From NCBI GenBank assembly GCA_947501615.1, contig CANMWK010000022.1, positions 1 through 64,000 on the forward strand: a stretch of DNA of 64,000 nucleotides. The letters run 5' to 3'. The position numbers and the translations under genes were made by a program. The notes under the pieces are model-generated. The model was not told where the DNA came from. It saw nothing but the letters and a program-made list of their open reading frames with translations, and made no database searches. Positions 17,959 through 27,653 of this stretch are shown one piece after another (the first letter of the stretch is position 1; each line of letters starts with the position of its first letter). Origin of the DNA: an uncultured Tenacibaculum sp. Its GTDB lineage: Bacteria > Bacteroidota > Bacteroidia > Flavobacteriales > Flavobacteriaceae.

Positions 17959-19797
17959 ATGATACTTGCAAAGAAACTAAGTTTATTTGTGCTAGTTTTT
18001 ACAATCACAAGTTTAAAAACTGTAGAAAAAGAAGAGCAAAAACCAAACATTCTTTACATTCTTACTGATGACCAACGATATGACTCGGTGAAAACATTCA
18101 ATAAAATTTTGCATGAACGAGAAATGAGTACACTTGGTTATATAGAATCTCCAGAAGTAGATAAATTAGCAAAATTAGGAACTACATTTATAAACACCTA
18201 TTGTCAAGCTACAGGTTGTGCTCCTTCAAGAGCATCAATGCATCAAGGACGTTATCCTTTTAGATCGGGAGTGTATGAGTTTGAATACCATAATAGTACA
18301 CCTAAGCATATGAAACCTTCATTACCAGAACAATTAGCAACAATTGGTTATCAGACATTTCATGTAGGCAAATTAGGGTATCGTCTTAAAAGATTTAAGA
18401 AAAATGGTCAAGTGAAGGATGCTAATGTATATCAAACTGATATTAGTTTTAGGGCGCTAGGAAAAGAAGGTTTAACAGATTATTCAGGAGGAGGTTGGAG
18501 AAATGTAATCGATGGTGTAACATATGATAAGACAATTAAAGATTTAAGCTTTTTTGTGACACCTAATGGAGAGTTCGAATATATTTCAAAACAATTAATA
18601 GCACAAAATGATAAATATGCATCTATTCCAAAGATAGTAACTGAGAAATACGATTTATTAAGACATTATAAAAAAGGGCAAAAACAATCCATTTATAAAG
18701 GAATGATATTATCTGGAGTGAGTCCTCAACCTGCAGGAAAAACAAGAGATGGCTACTATGCACATTTTCTTAATGAGTATTTAATGCACGAGAATAATGA
18801 GTTTAATGCAGGGAAGTTAACTTTTAAAGGAGTAAACCCTTCTAAACCTGTTTTTGCACATATTGGATTCGATTTTCCTCATACTCCAGTTTTACCACCC
18901 GCTGATTATAGAAAGCGATTTCAAAAACACACCTATAAAATTCCAGAATTTAAAGAAAGTGAGTTGCAAGGTATTCCAAAACAAATGAAACGATTGGTTG
19001 AGAATAAATATACAAACCATATGTCTGAAGATGAATTACAAAAAATGATACAAGATTATTATGCTTTTTGTGCTTATGGAGATCGTTTGGTTGGAAAAGC
19101 TGCACAAGACTTTATTAATTATAGTGAAAAACATCAACAGCCTTGGATGATCATTTATGTTTGTGGAGATCATGGATGGAAATTGAATGAACATGGAGCT
19201 ACTTCTAAGTTTACTCCTTGGGAGTTGGATAGTCATAATCCAATTATTGTAGTTTCATCTGATAAGAAAAAGTTTCCAGCTGGTAAAGTAGTAAAGAAAT
19301 TTACAGAATTTGTTGATATAGCTCCCACAGCTTTAGCAGCAGCCGGAGAAGATATTACTATTGAGAAGTATTCGTACTTAGATGGAATAGATATGGCGAA
19401 GACGATTTCAGGAGAAGCACCTGTAAGAGATTATATTTTAGGAGAAACTCACGCTGTAATTGGTCCAAGAGCTTATATTAGAACAAAAGAATATGTACTT
19501 TCTTTAAAAACAAGACCTTCTAGAAAAGAGGGGGAACATATGAAGTGGGCTTTAACAGCTTCTTGGGAAGATTTAGAACCAGCATTATATGACACTAAAA
19601 AAGATCCAGAAGAAAAAAATAATGTTGCTTTTGATCCAACATATAATGCTATTGCTAAAAAAATGAAAGATAAATTACTGAATATTGTTTTAGGAGATAA
19701 CCGTGCAGAAGTAGACTGGCAACGATGGGGAACAGGAATTGAAGCGTGGTATAGTGATTTTGCAATAGGAGCTCATGATTATAAATTAAAGTTGTAA
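17959..19797 (+). CDS. Type I sulfatase, exported
   Basis: The 612-residue protein has an N-terminal signal-like segment (about 1-19) and the sulfatase fold. Metal-binding Asp residues lie in ILTDDQR (37-38), and the modification motif C87-A-P-S-R is the site where Cys becomes formylglycine. Later metal and substrate residues appear as GDHGWKLNEHG. It is longer than a minimal sulfatase through insertions between residues 150 and 330. Its closest style is the choline-/iduronate-type branch, but the substrate is unknown. With the GH16 gene at 3.6 kb it suggests use of sulfated algal polysaccharides, although no utilisation locus surrounds either gene. It needs an anaerobic or FGE-type maturase elsewhere. 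Confidence 0.88.
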   Translation: MILAKKLSLFVLVFTITSLKTVEKEEQKPNILYILTDDQRYDSVKTFNKILHEREMSTLGYIESPEVDKLAKLGTTFINTYCQATGCAPSRASMHQGRYPFRSGVYEFEYHNSTPKHMKPSLPEQLATIGYQTFHVGKLGYRLKRFKKNGQVKDANVYQTDISFRALGKEGLTDYSGGGWRNVIDGVTYDKTIKDLSFFVTPNGEFEYISKQLIAQNDKYASIPKIVTEKYDLLRHYKKGQKQSIYKGMILSGVSPQPAGKTRDGYYAHFLNEYLMHENNEFNAGKLTFKGVNPSKPVFAHIGFDFPHTPVLPPADYRKRFQKHTYKIPEFKESELQGIPKQMKRLVENKYTNHMSEDELQKMIQDYYAFCAYGDRLVGKAAQDFINYSEKHQQPWMIIYVCGDHGWKLNEHGATSKFTPWELDSHNPIIVVSSDKKKFPAGKVVKKFTEFVDIAPTALAAAGEDITIEKYSYLDGIDMAKTISGEAPVRDYILGETHAVIGPRAYIRTKEYVLSLKTRPSRKEGEHMKWALTASWEDLEPALYDTKKDPEEKNNVAFDPTYNAIAKKMKDKLLNIVLGDNRAEVDWQRWGTGIEAWYSDFAIGAHDYKLKL

Positions 19798-19866
19798 TCA
19801 GTAGTTTTATATATGATTCAATGTTTAAACTTCTTTCCTTTAAGTGAGTGTTTTTAGTTTTTTGAA

Positions 19867-19926
19867 GTTAAGGGGCTAAGAAGTTAAGAAGTTAAGAAGT
19901 TAAGGAATTAAGGAGTTAAGGAGTTG
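19867..19926. repeat. Short tandem repeat, 8-base period
   Basis: Seven consecutive units of GTTAAGRR (variants GTTAAGGG, GCTAAGAA, GTTAAGAA twice, GTTAAGGA, ATTAAGGA, GTTAAGGA) are followed by GTTG. The repeat is non-coding and lies between the sulfatase and tsaD genes, which converge. It is probably prone to length change. Confidence 0.85.
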
Positions 19927-20074
19927 TTTTTAATATTGAATTTTTTTTTAGCTCTAACTTCTGGATATTATATTTAGTTGTCTTTACACAAAATCAAATC
20001 TATTGGTCTTTAGCAGTAGATCATTTAATTGTTTGTATACCTAAAAATTAGAAATAAGTATGCTGAATTTTTAA

Positions 20075-21103
20075 TTATTCAGTAACTTTTAGTCTAGCTT
20101 TAGCAGAAACGGAAAAGTCAGCAAAATCGTTATTTAAGTATTTTAAATATCCAGTAATAGCAATCATAGCAGCATTATCTGTGGTATATTCAAATTTAGG
20201 GATATAGGTAGTCCATCCCCAATGTTTCTCTGCCAATTGCAATCGTTTTCTGATTTCAGAATTTGCAGACACACCACCAGCTATAGCAATATGTTTTATG
20301 CCTGTTTGTTTTACTGTGTTTTTTAATTTTTTGAGTAATATTTCAACAATAGTATGTTGAATAGAAGCACAGATATCGACAAGGTTTTCTGTAATAAAAT
20401 TAGGGTTTTCTTTTACGTTTTTCTGAATGAAATATAGAATTTGAGTTTTTAAACCACTGAAACTAAAATCCAAGTCTCCAACTTTTGGTTGCGTAAAAGT
20501 AAATGCTTTAGGATTTCCTTCTTTAGCATATTTATCAATTAAAGGACCACCAGGATATGGTAAACCCAAAATTTTTGCAGATTTATCAAAAGCTTCTCCA
20601 ACAGCATCATCAATTGTTTCTCCTAAAACTTCCATTTCAAAATGATTTGTAATTTTTACAATCTGAGTATGACCACCGCTAATAGTCAAACATATAAAAG
20701 GGAAAGGAGGTATTTTACTGTTTTCTTCTTTAATAAAATGTGCTAAAATATGACCTTGCATATGGTTAACATCTAACAAAGGAATATCTAATCCTAACGC
20801 TAGAGATTTTGCAAATGAAGTTCCAACTAATAAAGATCCCATAAGTCCAGGACCTTTAGTAAAAGCAATACCGCTTAAATCAGATTTTGAAATTCCAGCT
20901 TGCGCAATAGCTTGTTGTACTACAGGAACAATATTCTGTTGGTGAGCTCTTGAAGCTAATTCAGGAACTACACCTCCATATTTAGCATGTACTTCTTGAT
21001 TGGCAACAACATTACTAAGCACTTTACCATTACAAATTACAGAAGCACTAGTGTCGTCACAAGAACTCTCAATTCCTAGAATATATATAGTTGGATCACT
21101 CAA
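20075..21103 (-). CDS. tsaD: tRNA N6-adenosine threonylcarbamoyltransferase TsaD
   Basis: With the TTG start at 21103 the protein has 342 residues, the normal TsaD length, and begins (M)SDPTIYILGIESSCDDTS. The family's metal ligands are in HMQGHILAHF, and nucleotide-binding Gly-rich motifs include SGGHTQ and AGGVSANSE. TsaD transfers the threonylcarbamoyl group to A37 of ANN-decoding tRNAs, working with TsaB and TsaE. An upstream ATG at 21271 would add 56 unrelated residues overlapping tamB. A minus-strand -7 box (TATTTTTG, 21127-21134) lies 24 bases before the TTG, so the long form was rejected. Confidence 0.95.
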   Translation of the reverse strand: MSDPTIYILGIESSCDDTSASVICNGKVLSNVVANQEVHAKYGGVVPELASRAHQQNIVPVVQQAIAQAGISKSDLSGIAFTKGPGLMGSLLVGTSFAKSLALGLDIPLLDVNHMQGHILAHFIKEENSKIPPFPFICLTISGGHTQIVKITNHFEMEVLGETIDDAVGEAFDKSAKILGLPYPGGPLIDKYAKEGNPKAFTFTQPKVGDLDFSFSGLKTQILYFIQKNVKENPNFITENLVDICASIQHTIVEILLKKLKNTVKQTGIKHIAIAGGVSANSEIRKRLQLAEKHWGWTTYIPKFEYTTDNAAMIAITGYLKYLNNDFADFSVSAKARLKVTE

Positions 21104-21126
21104 AATTGTCAAAATTTTATCAATGC

Positions 21127-21134
21127 AAAAATAT
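21127..21134 (-). promoter_or_regulatory. -7 promoter box of tsaD
   Basis: CAAAAATA on the plus strand reads TATTTTTG on the minus strand, an exact TAnnTTTG match 24 bases upstream of the proposed TTG start. No clear -33 element was identified. Confidence 0.55.
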
Positions 21135-21227
21135 TCATAATACGTTAGATATTCGTTAAAATTGGCGTTTCTTTGCACTAAGGCAAAATTTTTGTAGTTT
21201 CTTTCTGGTAAAATAGGGCGACTTATC

Positions 21228-24200
21228 ATTAGAAAAATAAAGAAAATATCAATTCGAATTTTAGGAATCATACTAATTCTTATACTACTTCTTGTAGTAG
21301 TACTATCTATTCCCTATGTTCAAAGTAAATTAGCTAAGATTGCAACAAAAAATATCAATGAAGATTTTAATACAAATATTGTTATTAAAAAAATTGATTT
21401 ATCTTTTTTAGGAAATGTAAAACTTAAAGAAATTGAAATTAGAGATCATCATAATGATACTTTAATCTTTGTAAAAAGTTTGAAAACATCACTTCAAAAT
21501 GCAAAAAAAGTAATAGATAATAAAGTTAATTTAGGAGATGTTAGTTTATCAGGTGTTCATTTTTATATGAAGAAATATAAAAATGAGAAAGAAGATAATT
21601 TAGCTGTATTTATTGAAAGTTTTGAAGAAGATAAAAAGAAAGATAAAAAAAAGAGTAAAAATCCATTTACTTTAAAAGCAAAAAACATTTATTTCGATGA
21701 TTTAAATTATAAAATCTCCGATGAAAGTAAATCTAAACCCTTACAGTATGCAGCATATAATGCAGGCGGAAGTATTCAAGATTTTAAAGTAGTCGGGCCA
21801 AATGTTTATGCTAATATAAGAGGGCTGTATTTAAAAGATAATAGGAATATTAATGTTACGAATTTAACTACTGATTTCTTTTACAGTAAAACTAAAATGG
21901 ATTTTAAAAACACCTCTATTAAAACCGATAATGGAACATTTTTAAAGACCAACATTCAATTTAAATATAAGAGAAAAGATCTGGCTGATTTTTCAGATAA
22001 AGTTAAAATTAAAGCTGTTTTTTCGAAAAGTATGCTTGCGGTTAAAGATGTACATAAATTTTATGGTGAATTGCAAGGAAATGATAAGTTGATATTTACA
22101 GGATCCGTGTTCGGGACATTAAATAATTTTAGTGCGAATAACATAAACATGTACTCTAAAAATGGAATGTTAATTAGAGGAGATATGGGATTTGTGAATG
22201 CATTGAATTTGGATAGAGGTTTTATGTTTGACGCTGATATTGATAGGGTTTCTTCAAATTATAATCAACTTAAAAATATTTTGCCAAATGTTTTAGGGAA
22301 AACATTGCCTAGTACATTTAAAAGAATTGGTAATTTTTCTATATCAGGATTATTATCCTTAACCCCTGATCAGATGGAGGCAACTTTAAATCTAGATTCT
22401 GACTTAGGAAGTACAGTGTCTGATTTACTGTTTACAAATATTGATAATATAGACGAAGCGACTTATGATGGAGTAATAGAGTTTATCGCTTTTGATCTAG
22501 GGAAATTTGCTGAAAATGAAGATTTACAAAAAGTATCTTTAAAAGCAGATGTAAGAGGAAGTGGATTTAATATTGATAATATAAACTCCTCTATCATTGG
22601 AAAGGTAACTCGACTAGATTTTAGAGGGTATTCGTACAAGAATTTAAATGTTAATGGGCAATTTCAAAATAAAAAATTTGATGGATATCTAGAATCAGAA
22701 GATGAAAATTTTACATTGAATTTTAAAGGATTAGCAGACTTCTCTAGTGAAACACATAAATTCGACTTTGTTGCAGATATTGATAAGTTAGATTTGAAAA
22801 AAACAAATTTATTTGATCGTGATAGTATTTCGCAATTAAAAGGGAAAATTAAATTAGATATTACAGGGAATACATTTGATAATATAGTGGGTAAAGCTAC
22901 TTTTGAAGATGTGATTTATAAAAATGAAAAAAAAACATTTTCATTTAAAGATTTTAATATCAACTCTGCAGTAAAAGACAGTATCAAAACAATAGAAGTA
23001 AATTCAAAAGACATTGTTAAGGGAAAGCTAGAGGGGAGATTTTATTTTAATGATATTTTGCCAGTATTTCAAAATGCACTAGGTAGTGTGTATACGAATT
23101 ATGAAACAATACCTGTTGCACAACATCAGTTTTTAAATTTCGATTTTACCATATATAATCAAATTGTAGCCATTTTTTTACCAGATATATCTATTGGAAA
23201 GAATACACGCATAAAAGGAAAAATTAATTCGGATAAAAATTCGGTAAAACTTAGTTTTTCGTCTCCTAATATTAATGCTTATGATAATACTATTGAAGAG
23301 GTACTTTTAAGAGTTGATAATAAGAATAAGCTATATAATACGCATTTGCTCACTCAAAAAATCACCAATAAATATTACAATATCAGTAAACTAAATTTGG
23401 TAAACAGAACAGTGAATGATACACTCTTTTTTAAATCTACATTTAAAGGAGGAAAACAAGAAAAAGAAAGTTTTGATTTAAATTTCTTTTACACAATAAA
23501 TGAAAAACATCAATCTGTAGTTGGGTTACAAAAATCTACATTTAATCATAATAATTATGATTGGATTGTTAATCCAAAAGCAGATAAGAACAATAAATTG
23601 GCATTCAATTTAAAAGAAAAAAATTACATATTCAGTCCTTTTGAATTAATTTCTGGTGAACAAAAAATTGCATTTGAAGGAAGTTTTCTTGGAGATGTTG
23701 ATAAAGATATAAAAGCAAATTTCACAAATGTACAATTGCTGAGTTTTTTGCCTGAAATGAAAGGGTTAAAACTAGAAGGATTGCTTAATGGTGAGGTGAT
23801 CCTAAAGGAGAATGAAGAAACAATAGCACCCAAAGCAGATATAACGATAAATGATGTTTTGGTCAATGATTTTTCTCAAGGTACCTTAAAGGTAAAAGTA
23901 GCAGGAGAAAACTCATTGAATAAATATACTGTTGATATGTCACTGAGAGACTATAATTTTGATAATATTAAAATTGTAGGAGGTTTAGATTTTTCAAATA
24001 TGAAAAAACCAGAAGTAGATTTGAAAGTCAATTTTAAAGAGTACGAATTGAATGGATTTACAGAGTTTGGAGGAGATGTGATTTCTAACATAAGGGGAAG
24101 AGTTTCTGGAGATTTTACAGCTAAAGGATTAGCCTATAACCCCGATTTTAGAGGAAAATTAAATTTAGATGATACAGGATTAACATTTCCATATTTGAAT

Positions 24201-25706
24201 ATAGATTTTGATCTTATAGAAAACACAAACATTGAATTAAAAGAACAAGCATTCTATTTTAATAATGTTGTTTTAAAAGACACTAAGTACGATACAAAAG
24301 GCTATTTAAATGGTTATATAAGCCATAGAGATTTTGAACAATGGTATTTAAAGTTAGATTTAAATACGCCAAATTTATTAGTGCTAGACACAAAAGAAGC
24401 AGAAGATATACCATATTATGGTAAAGGGTTTATTAAAGGGAATGCAAGAATTAGAGGTTTAACTAGTAATTTGAGTATTAAAGTAAATGGAAGAACAGAG
24501 GAAGGAACTCTGTTTGTAATTCCGTTAAATGATGTAACAACTATTGATAATTATAAGTTAATCCGTTTTAAAACGAATGAAGAAGTAAATGAAAAAGAAA
24601 TTAGTATAGAAAAAATTAAAGGTATAAATCTTGATTTTGATTTAGAGGTGACAAAAGATGCAGTAGCTCAAGTTGTAATAGATAAAGTATCGGGTAGTGA
24701 CTTAAAAGGTAGCGGAAATGGAAACCTACATATTGAAATAGACACTCGAGGTAAATTTATAATGGACGGTGCGATTACTATTGATAATGGTATTTATAAT
24801 TTTAAGTATGGAGGAATTATAAGTAAGCCTTTTGTAGTGCAAAGAGGAGGTACTATTTCTTGGACAGGAGATCCATTAAAAGCTGAGCTAGATTTAACTG
24901 CAATTTATCAAACAAAAGCAAATCCAGCACAATTATTAGATAATATTAACTCTACTAGAAAAATTCCAATCGATTTATATACGCAAATTACAGGAGGTTT
25001 ATTCGATTCTAAACAAGAGTTTGATATAAAAATTCCTAACGCAAATTCTACAGTAGCTTCTGAGTTAGAATTCAAGTTAAATGAAAATGATATTAATACC
25101 AAAATGCAACATTTTACTTTTTTAATGGCATTTGGTACATTTTATAATGAAGAAAATATAGTAAACAGTGCTTCGGCAGGTTTAACAGGTACAGCGGCTC
25201 AAGTAGCTTCAAATATTTTATCAAGTGTAATTAATAAAGAAGATAGTAAGTTTAAAGTAGGCGTTGGTTATACACAAGGAGATCGAACCAATGTAGAACA
25301 ATTGCAAAACAATATAGACGATCAGGTAGATTTATCGTTTTCTACCCAAATATCTGACAGAGTTTTGGTAAATGGTGCATTAGGAGTACCTATAGGAGCT
25401 AATACACAAACGACAAGTGTTGTAGATGTAAAAGTAGAGGTGTTATTAAACGAAGAAGGAACCTTAAGAGCAACATTTTTTAATAAACCTAATGACATTC
25501 AATTTGATATAGATAATGAAGGCTATACTCAAGGATTAGGGTTGTCTTATCAAGTAAATTTCAATACTTTAGGAGAATTAAGAGAAAAATTGGGATTAAA
25601 GAAGAAGAAAAAGAAAAAAGAAGAGAAAAAAGATAGTATTATTGTAAAGAAAAGAAAGTTAATCAACTTCAAGAAAAAACAAGACACTACAAAAATTAAA
25701 CAATGA
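21228..25706 (+). CDS. tamB: Translocation/assembly module TamB-like protein (DUF490)
   Basis: A 1492-residue protein if translation begins at the ATT codon at 21228. The frame opens with a basic stretch (RKIKKISIRI) and a single membrane helix (about 10-28), then AsmA-like text (PYVQSKLAKIATKN). Long repetitive beta strands follow, and the DUF490 domain covers the last 350 residues before a Lys-rich tail. TamB bridges inner and outer membranes and moves lipids or assembles outer-membrane proteins. The first standard start codon in frame, TTG at 21480, would delete the membrane anchor, and no ATG/GTG/TTG exists between the TAG at 21195 and that point. A rare ATT/ATC/ATA start is therefore likely. 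It overlaps the DUF368 start by four bases. Confidence 0.88.
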   Translation: MRKIKKISIRILGIILILILLLVVVLSIPYVQSKLAKIATKNINEDFNTNIVIKKIDLSFLGNVKLKEIEIRDHHNDTLIFVKSLKTSLQNAKKVIDNKVNLGDVSLSGVHFYMKKYKNEKEDNLAVFIESFEEDKKKDKKKSKNPFTLKAKNIYFDDLNYKISDESKSKPLQYAAYNAGGSIQDFKVVGPNVYANIRGLYLKDNRNINVTNLTTDFFYSKTKMDFKNTSIKTDNGTFLKTNIQFKYKRKDLADFSDKVKIKAVFSKSMLAVKDVHKFYGELQGNDKLIFTGSVFGTLNNFSANNINMYSKNGMLIRGDMGFVNALNLDRGFMFDADIDRVSSNYNQLKNILPNVLGKTLPSTFKRIGNFSISGLLSLTPDQMEATLNLDSDLGSTVSDLLFTNIDNIDEATYDGVIEFIAFDLGKFAENEDLQKVSLKADVRGSGFNIDNINSSIIGKVTRLDFRGYSYKNLNVNGQFQNKKFDGYLESEDENFTLNFKGLADFSSETHKFDFVADIDKLDLKKTNLFDRDSISQLKGKIKLDITGNTFDNIVGKATFEDVIYKNEKKTFSFKDFNINSAVKDSIKTIEVNSKDIVKGKLEGRFYFNDILPVFQNALGSVYTNYETIPVAQHQFLNFDFTIYNQIVAIFLPDISIGKNTRIKGKINSDKNSVKLSFSSPNINAYDNTIEEVLLRVDNKNKLYNTHLLTQKITNKYYNISKLNLVNRTVNDTLFFKSTFKGGKQEKESFDLNFFYTINEKHQSVVGLQKSTFNHNNYDWIVNPKADKNNKLAFNLKEKNYIFSPFELISGEQKIAFEGSFLGDVDKDIKANFTNVQLLSFLPEMKGLKLEGLLNGEVILKENEETIAPKADITINDVLVNDFSQGTLKVKVAGENSLNKYTVDMSLRDYNFDNIKIVGGLDFSNMKKPEVDLKVNFKEYELNGFTEFGGDVISNIRGRVSGDFTAKGLAYNPDFRGKLNLDDTGLTFPYLNIDFDLIENTNIELKEQAFYFNNVVLKDTKYDTKGYLNGYISHRDFEQWYLKLDLNTPNLLVLDTKEAEDIPYYGKGFIKGNARIRGLTSNLSIKVNGRTEEGTLFVIPLNDVTTIDNYKLIRFKTNEEVNEKEISIEKIKGINLDFDLEVTKDAVAQVVIDKVSGSDLKGSGNGNLHIEIDTRGKFIMDGAITIDNGIYNFKYGGIISKPFVVQRGGTISWTGDPLKAELDLTAIYQTKANPAQLLDNINSTRKIPIDLYTQITGGLFDSKQEFDIKIPNANSTVASELEFKLNENDINTKMQHFTFLMAFGTFYNEENIVNSASAGLTGTAAQVASNILSSVINKEDSKFKVGVGYTQGDRTNVEQLQNNIDDQVDLSFSTQISDRVLVNGALGVPIGANTQTTSVVDVKVEVLLNEEGTLRATFFNKPNDIQFDIDNEGYTQGLGLSYQVNFNTLGELREKLGLKKKKKKKEEKKDSIIVKKRKLINFKKKQDTTKIKQ

Positions 25707-26623
25707 GCCGAACAACTAAAAACTATCTAGTTTTAGCGTTAAAAGGAATGGCAATGGGAGCTGCAGATGTTGTACCTGGAGTATCGGGTGGAACTATAGC
25801 TTTTATATCAGGAATTTATGAAGAGTTATTACAATCGATAAGTAATATAAACATCAACTTACTTAAAACATTAAAAAAAGAAGGTGTTAAAGCTGCATGG
25901 AAACAATTAAATGGAAACTTTTTATTGGCGCTTTTCTCTGGAATTTTTATAAGTATCTTATCCTTGGCTAAAGTTATTTCATGGCTTTTAGAAAACCATC
26001 CGATTTTAGTTTGGTCTTTTTTCTTTGGTTTAGTATTAGCAAGTGTCATTTATATTGGGAAACAGATAAAAAAATGGAATGCCTTATCAGTAGGTTTATT
26101 AGTCTTAGCCACTATTGTAGCTTATACAATAACGACATTACCCCCTTTGGTATCTGAAAGCTCATCTAATTCGTTTTTATTTTTATCTGGAGCAATAGCA
26201 GTGTGTGCTATGATATTACCAGGAATTTCAGGGTCTTTTATTTTAGTGTTATTAGGGGCTTATAAACCAATTTTAAATGCAGTAAGTTCAAGAGATATTG
26301 TAGCTATAACAATAGTAGCGTTAGGAGCTGTAGTTGGGTTGTTATCTTTTTCAAGAATACTAAAATGGTTATTTGCGAATTATAAAAATTACACTTTAGC
26401 AGCATTAACAGGTTTTATAATAGGTTCTTTAAATAAAATTTGGCCATGGAAAAAAGTACTTACCTACCGAACGAACTCTCATGGAGAAAAAGAACCTTTT
26501 AATGAACTATCTATATCACCTTTTTCTTTTGATGGTGACTCACAATTAATTTATGCTATAATTTTATCGATTGTAGGGTTTAGTTTAATTATTCTTTTAG
26601 AAAAATTGGCTGTAAAAAAGTAA
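25703..26623 (+). CDS. DUF368 domain-containing membrane protein, copy 1
   Basis: The 306-residue polytopic protein has about eight membrane helices and the family signature GAADVVPGVSGGT near the N-terminus, plus a second related motif, ILPGISGSFILVLLGAY, after residue 170. These two half-site motifs suggest internal symmetry. The DUF368 family includes proteins shown to act as polyprenyl-phosphate transporters (flippases) in other bacteria; that assignment is by family only. Its ATG overlaps the tamB stop (ATGA), so translation is coupled. A paralogue follows 22 bases downstream. Confidence 0.9.
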   Translation: MSRTTKNYLVLALKGMAMGAADVVPGVSGGTIAFISGIYEELLQSISNININLLKTLKKEGVKAAWKQLNGNFLLALFSGIFISILSLAKVISWLLENHPILVWSFFFGLVLASVIYIGKQIKKWNALSVGLLVLATIVAYTITTLPPLVSESSSNSFLFLSGAIAVCAMILPGISGSFILVLLGAYKPILNAVSSRDIVAITIVALGAVVGLLSFSRILKWLFANYKNYTLAALTGFIIGSLNKIWPWKKVLTYRTNSHGEKEPFNELSISPFSFDGDSQLIYAIILSIVGFSLIILLEKLAVKK

Positions 26624-26645
26624 AAGAATATTAAATCAAAATTTC

Positions 26646-27653
26646 ATGCATAAAGAGCGTACTTTTTTACAGAAAATGAATCTTTTTTTTAAAGGATTGA
26701 CTATGGGAGGAGCAAACAAAGTTCCTGGTGTTTCTGGAGGAATGGTTGCTTTTGTTATGGGATTTTATGAAGAGTTGATTTTCACATTCCAAAGAGTCAA
26801 CAAAAAAGCTTTTAAGTTATTGTTTAGAGGGAAGTTTAAAAGCTTCGCTAGTTATACTAATTTCCAGTTTTTATTTTGGGTAATGTTAGGTAGCATGTGT
26901 AGCTATTTTAGTGTTTCATTAGTATTAGATTATTTTCTTAAAAATTATGAGCTTTATGTGTGGTCATGGTTTTTTGGAATGATTATCGGATCTATTTATT
27001 ATATCTCTAAAGATTTTGGAAATTGGAATTTTAAAAATATACTTTCTTTATTCATAGGGGTAAGCATTGGTTTAGCAATTAGTTTTATGACGCCAGCTAA
27101 AGAGAATGATAATTTGTGGTTTGTTTTCTTATGCGGAATTATAGGAGTATCTGGGATGACTTTACCAGGGTTGTCAGGCTCTTTTATCCTAATTCTGTTG
27201 GGGAATTACGTATTGCTGTTGGTAGACAGTGTTAATGTATTTGGAAGTGTGATTTCCGAAATGCTAACTGGTAATTTTTCTGCGTTTAAAGATGCTATAA
27301 AGGTTAGGTATCTAAAAATTATCACAGTATTTACATTAGGATCGGCTTTCGGTCTCGTATCGATTTCACATGCTTTAGGCTATGTTTTAAAACATTATAA
27401 GTCAATTGTAACCGCTGTAATTATTGGATTTATTAGCGGTTCGTTAGGTATTGTATGGCCATGGAAAAATACGATTTATAAGAATGTAAATAATCAGTTG
27501 TTGTTAGATAGCAAAGGCAATAAAATTGTAGAAAATTATGAACGATATATTCCAGATATTCAACAAATAGATACATGGATAGCTGTAGGTTTTATAATTT
27601 TTGGAATAGCGCTTATTTTAATTATTGATTTTTATGGAAAACAAAAAAAGTAA
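26646..27653 (+). CDS. DUF368 domain-containing membrane protein, copy 2
   Basis: The 335-residue protein is a paralogue of the gene just before it. GGANKVPGVSGGM replaces the first signature and TLPGLSGSFILILLGNY the second, with about eight membrane segments. The first motif is slightly altered (ANK for ADV), so the two copies may have different substrates or act together. By family it is a candidate undecaprenyl-phosphate or related lipid-carrier transporter. It overlaps aroE by 20 bases and belongs to the operon tamB-DUF368-DUF368-aroE. Confidence 0.9.
   Translation: MHKERTFLQKMNLFFKGLTMGGANKVPGVSGGMVAFVMGFYEELIFTFQRVNKKAFKLLFRGKFKSFASYTNFQFLFWVMLGSMCSYFSVSLVLDYFLKNYELYVWSWFFGMIIGSIYYISKDFGNWNFKNILSLFIGVSIGLAISFMTPAKENDNLWFVFLCGIIGVSGMTLPGLSGSFILILLGNYVLLLVDSVNVFGSVISEMLTGNFSAFKDAIKVRYLKIITVFTLGSAFGLVSISHALGYVLKHYKSIVTAVIIGFISGSLGIVWPWKNTIYKNVNNQLLLDSKGNKIVENYERYIPDIQQIDTWIAVGFIIFGIALILIIDFYGKQKK

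Noticed and set aside
3562..19797. Polysaccharide utilisation locus around GH16 and the sulfatase
   Set aside because: The two genes are 14 kb apart with unrelated genes between them and no SusC/SusD pair, so a dedicated locus is not supported.
21104..21271. 56-residue N-terminal extension of TsaD
   Set aside because: It overlaps the tamB 5' end, contains no TsaD motifs, and the -7 box at 21127-21134 lies downstream of its ATG. The TTG at 21103 gives the usual family length.
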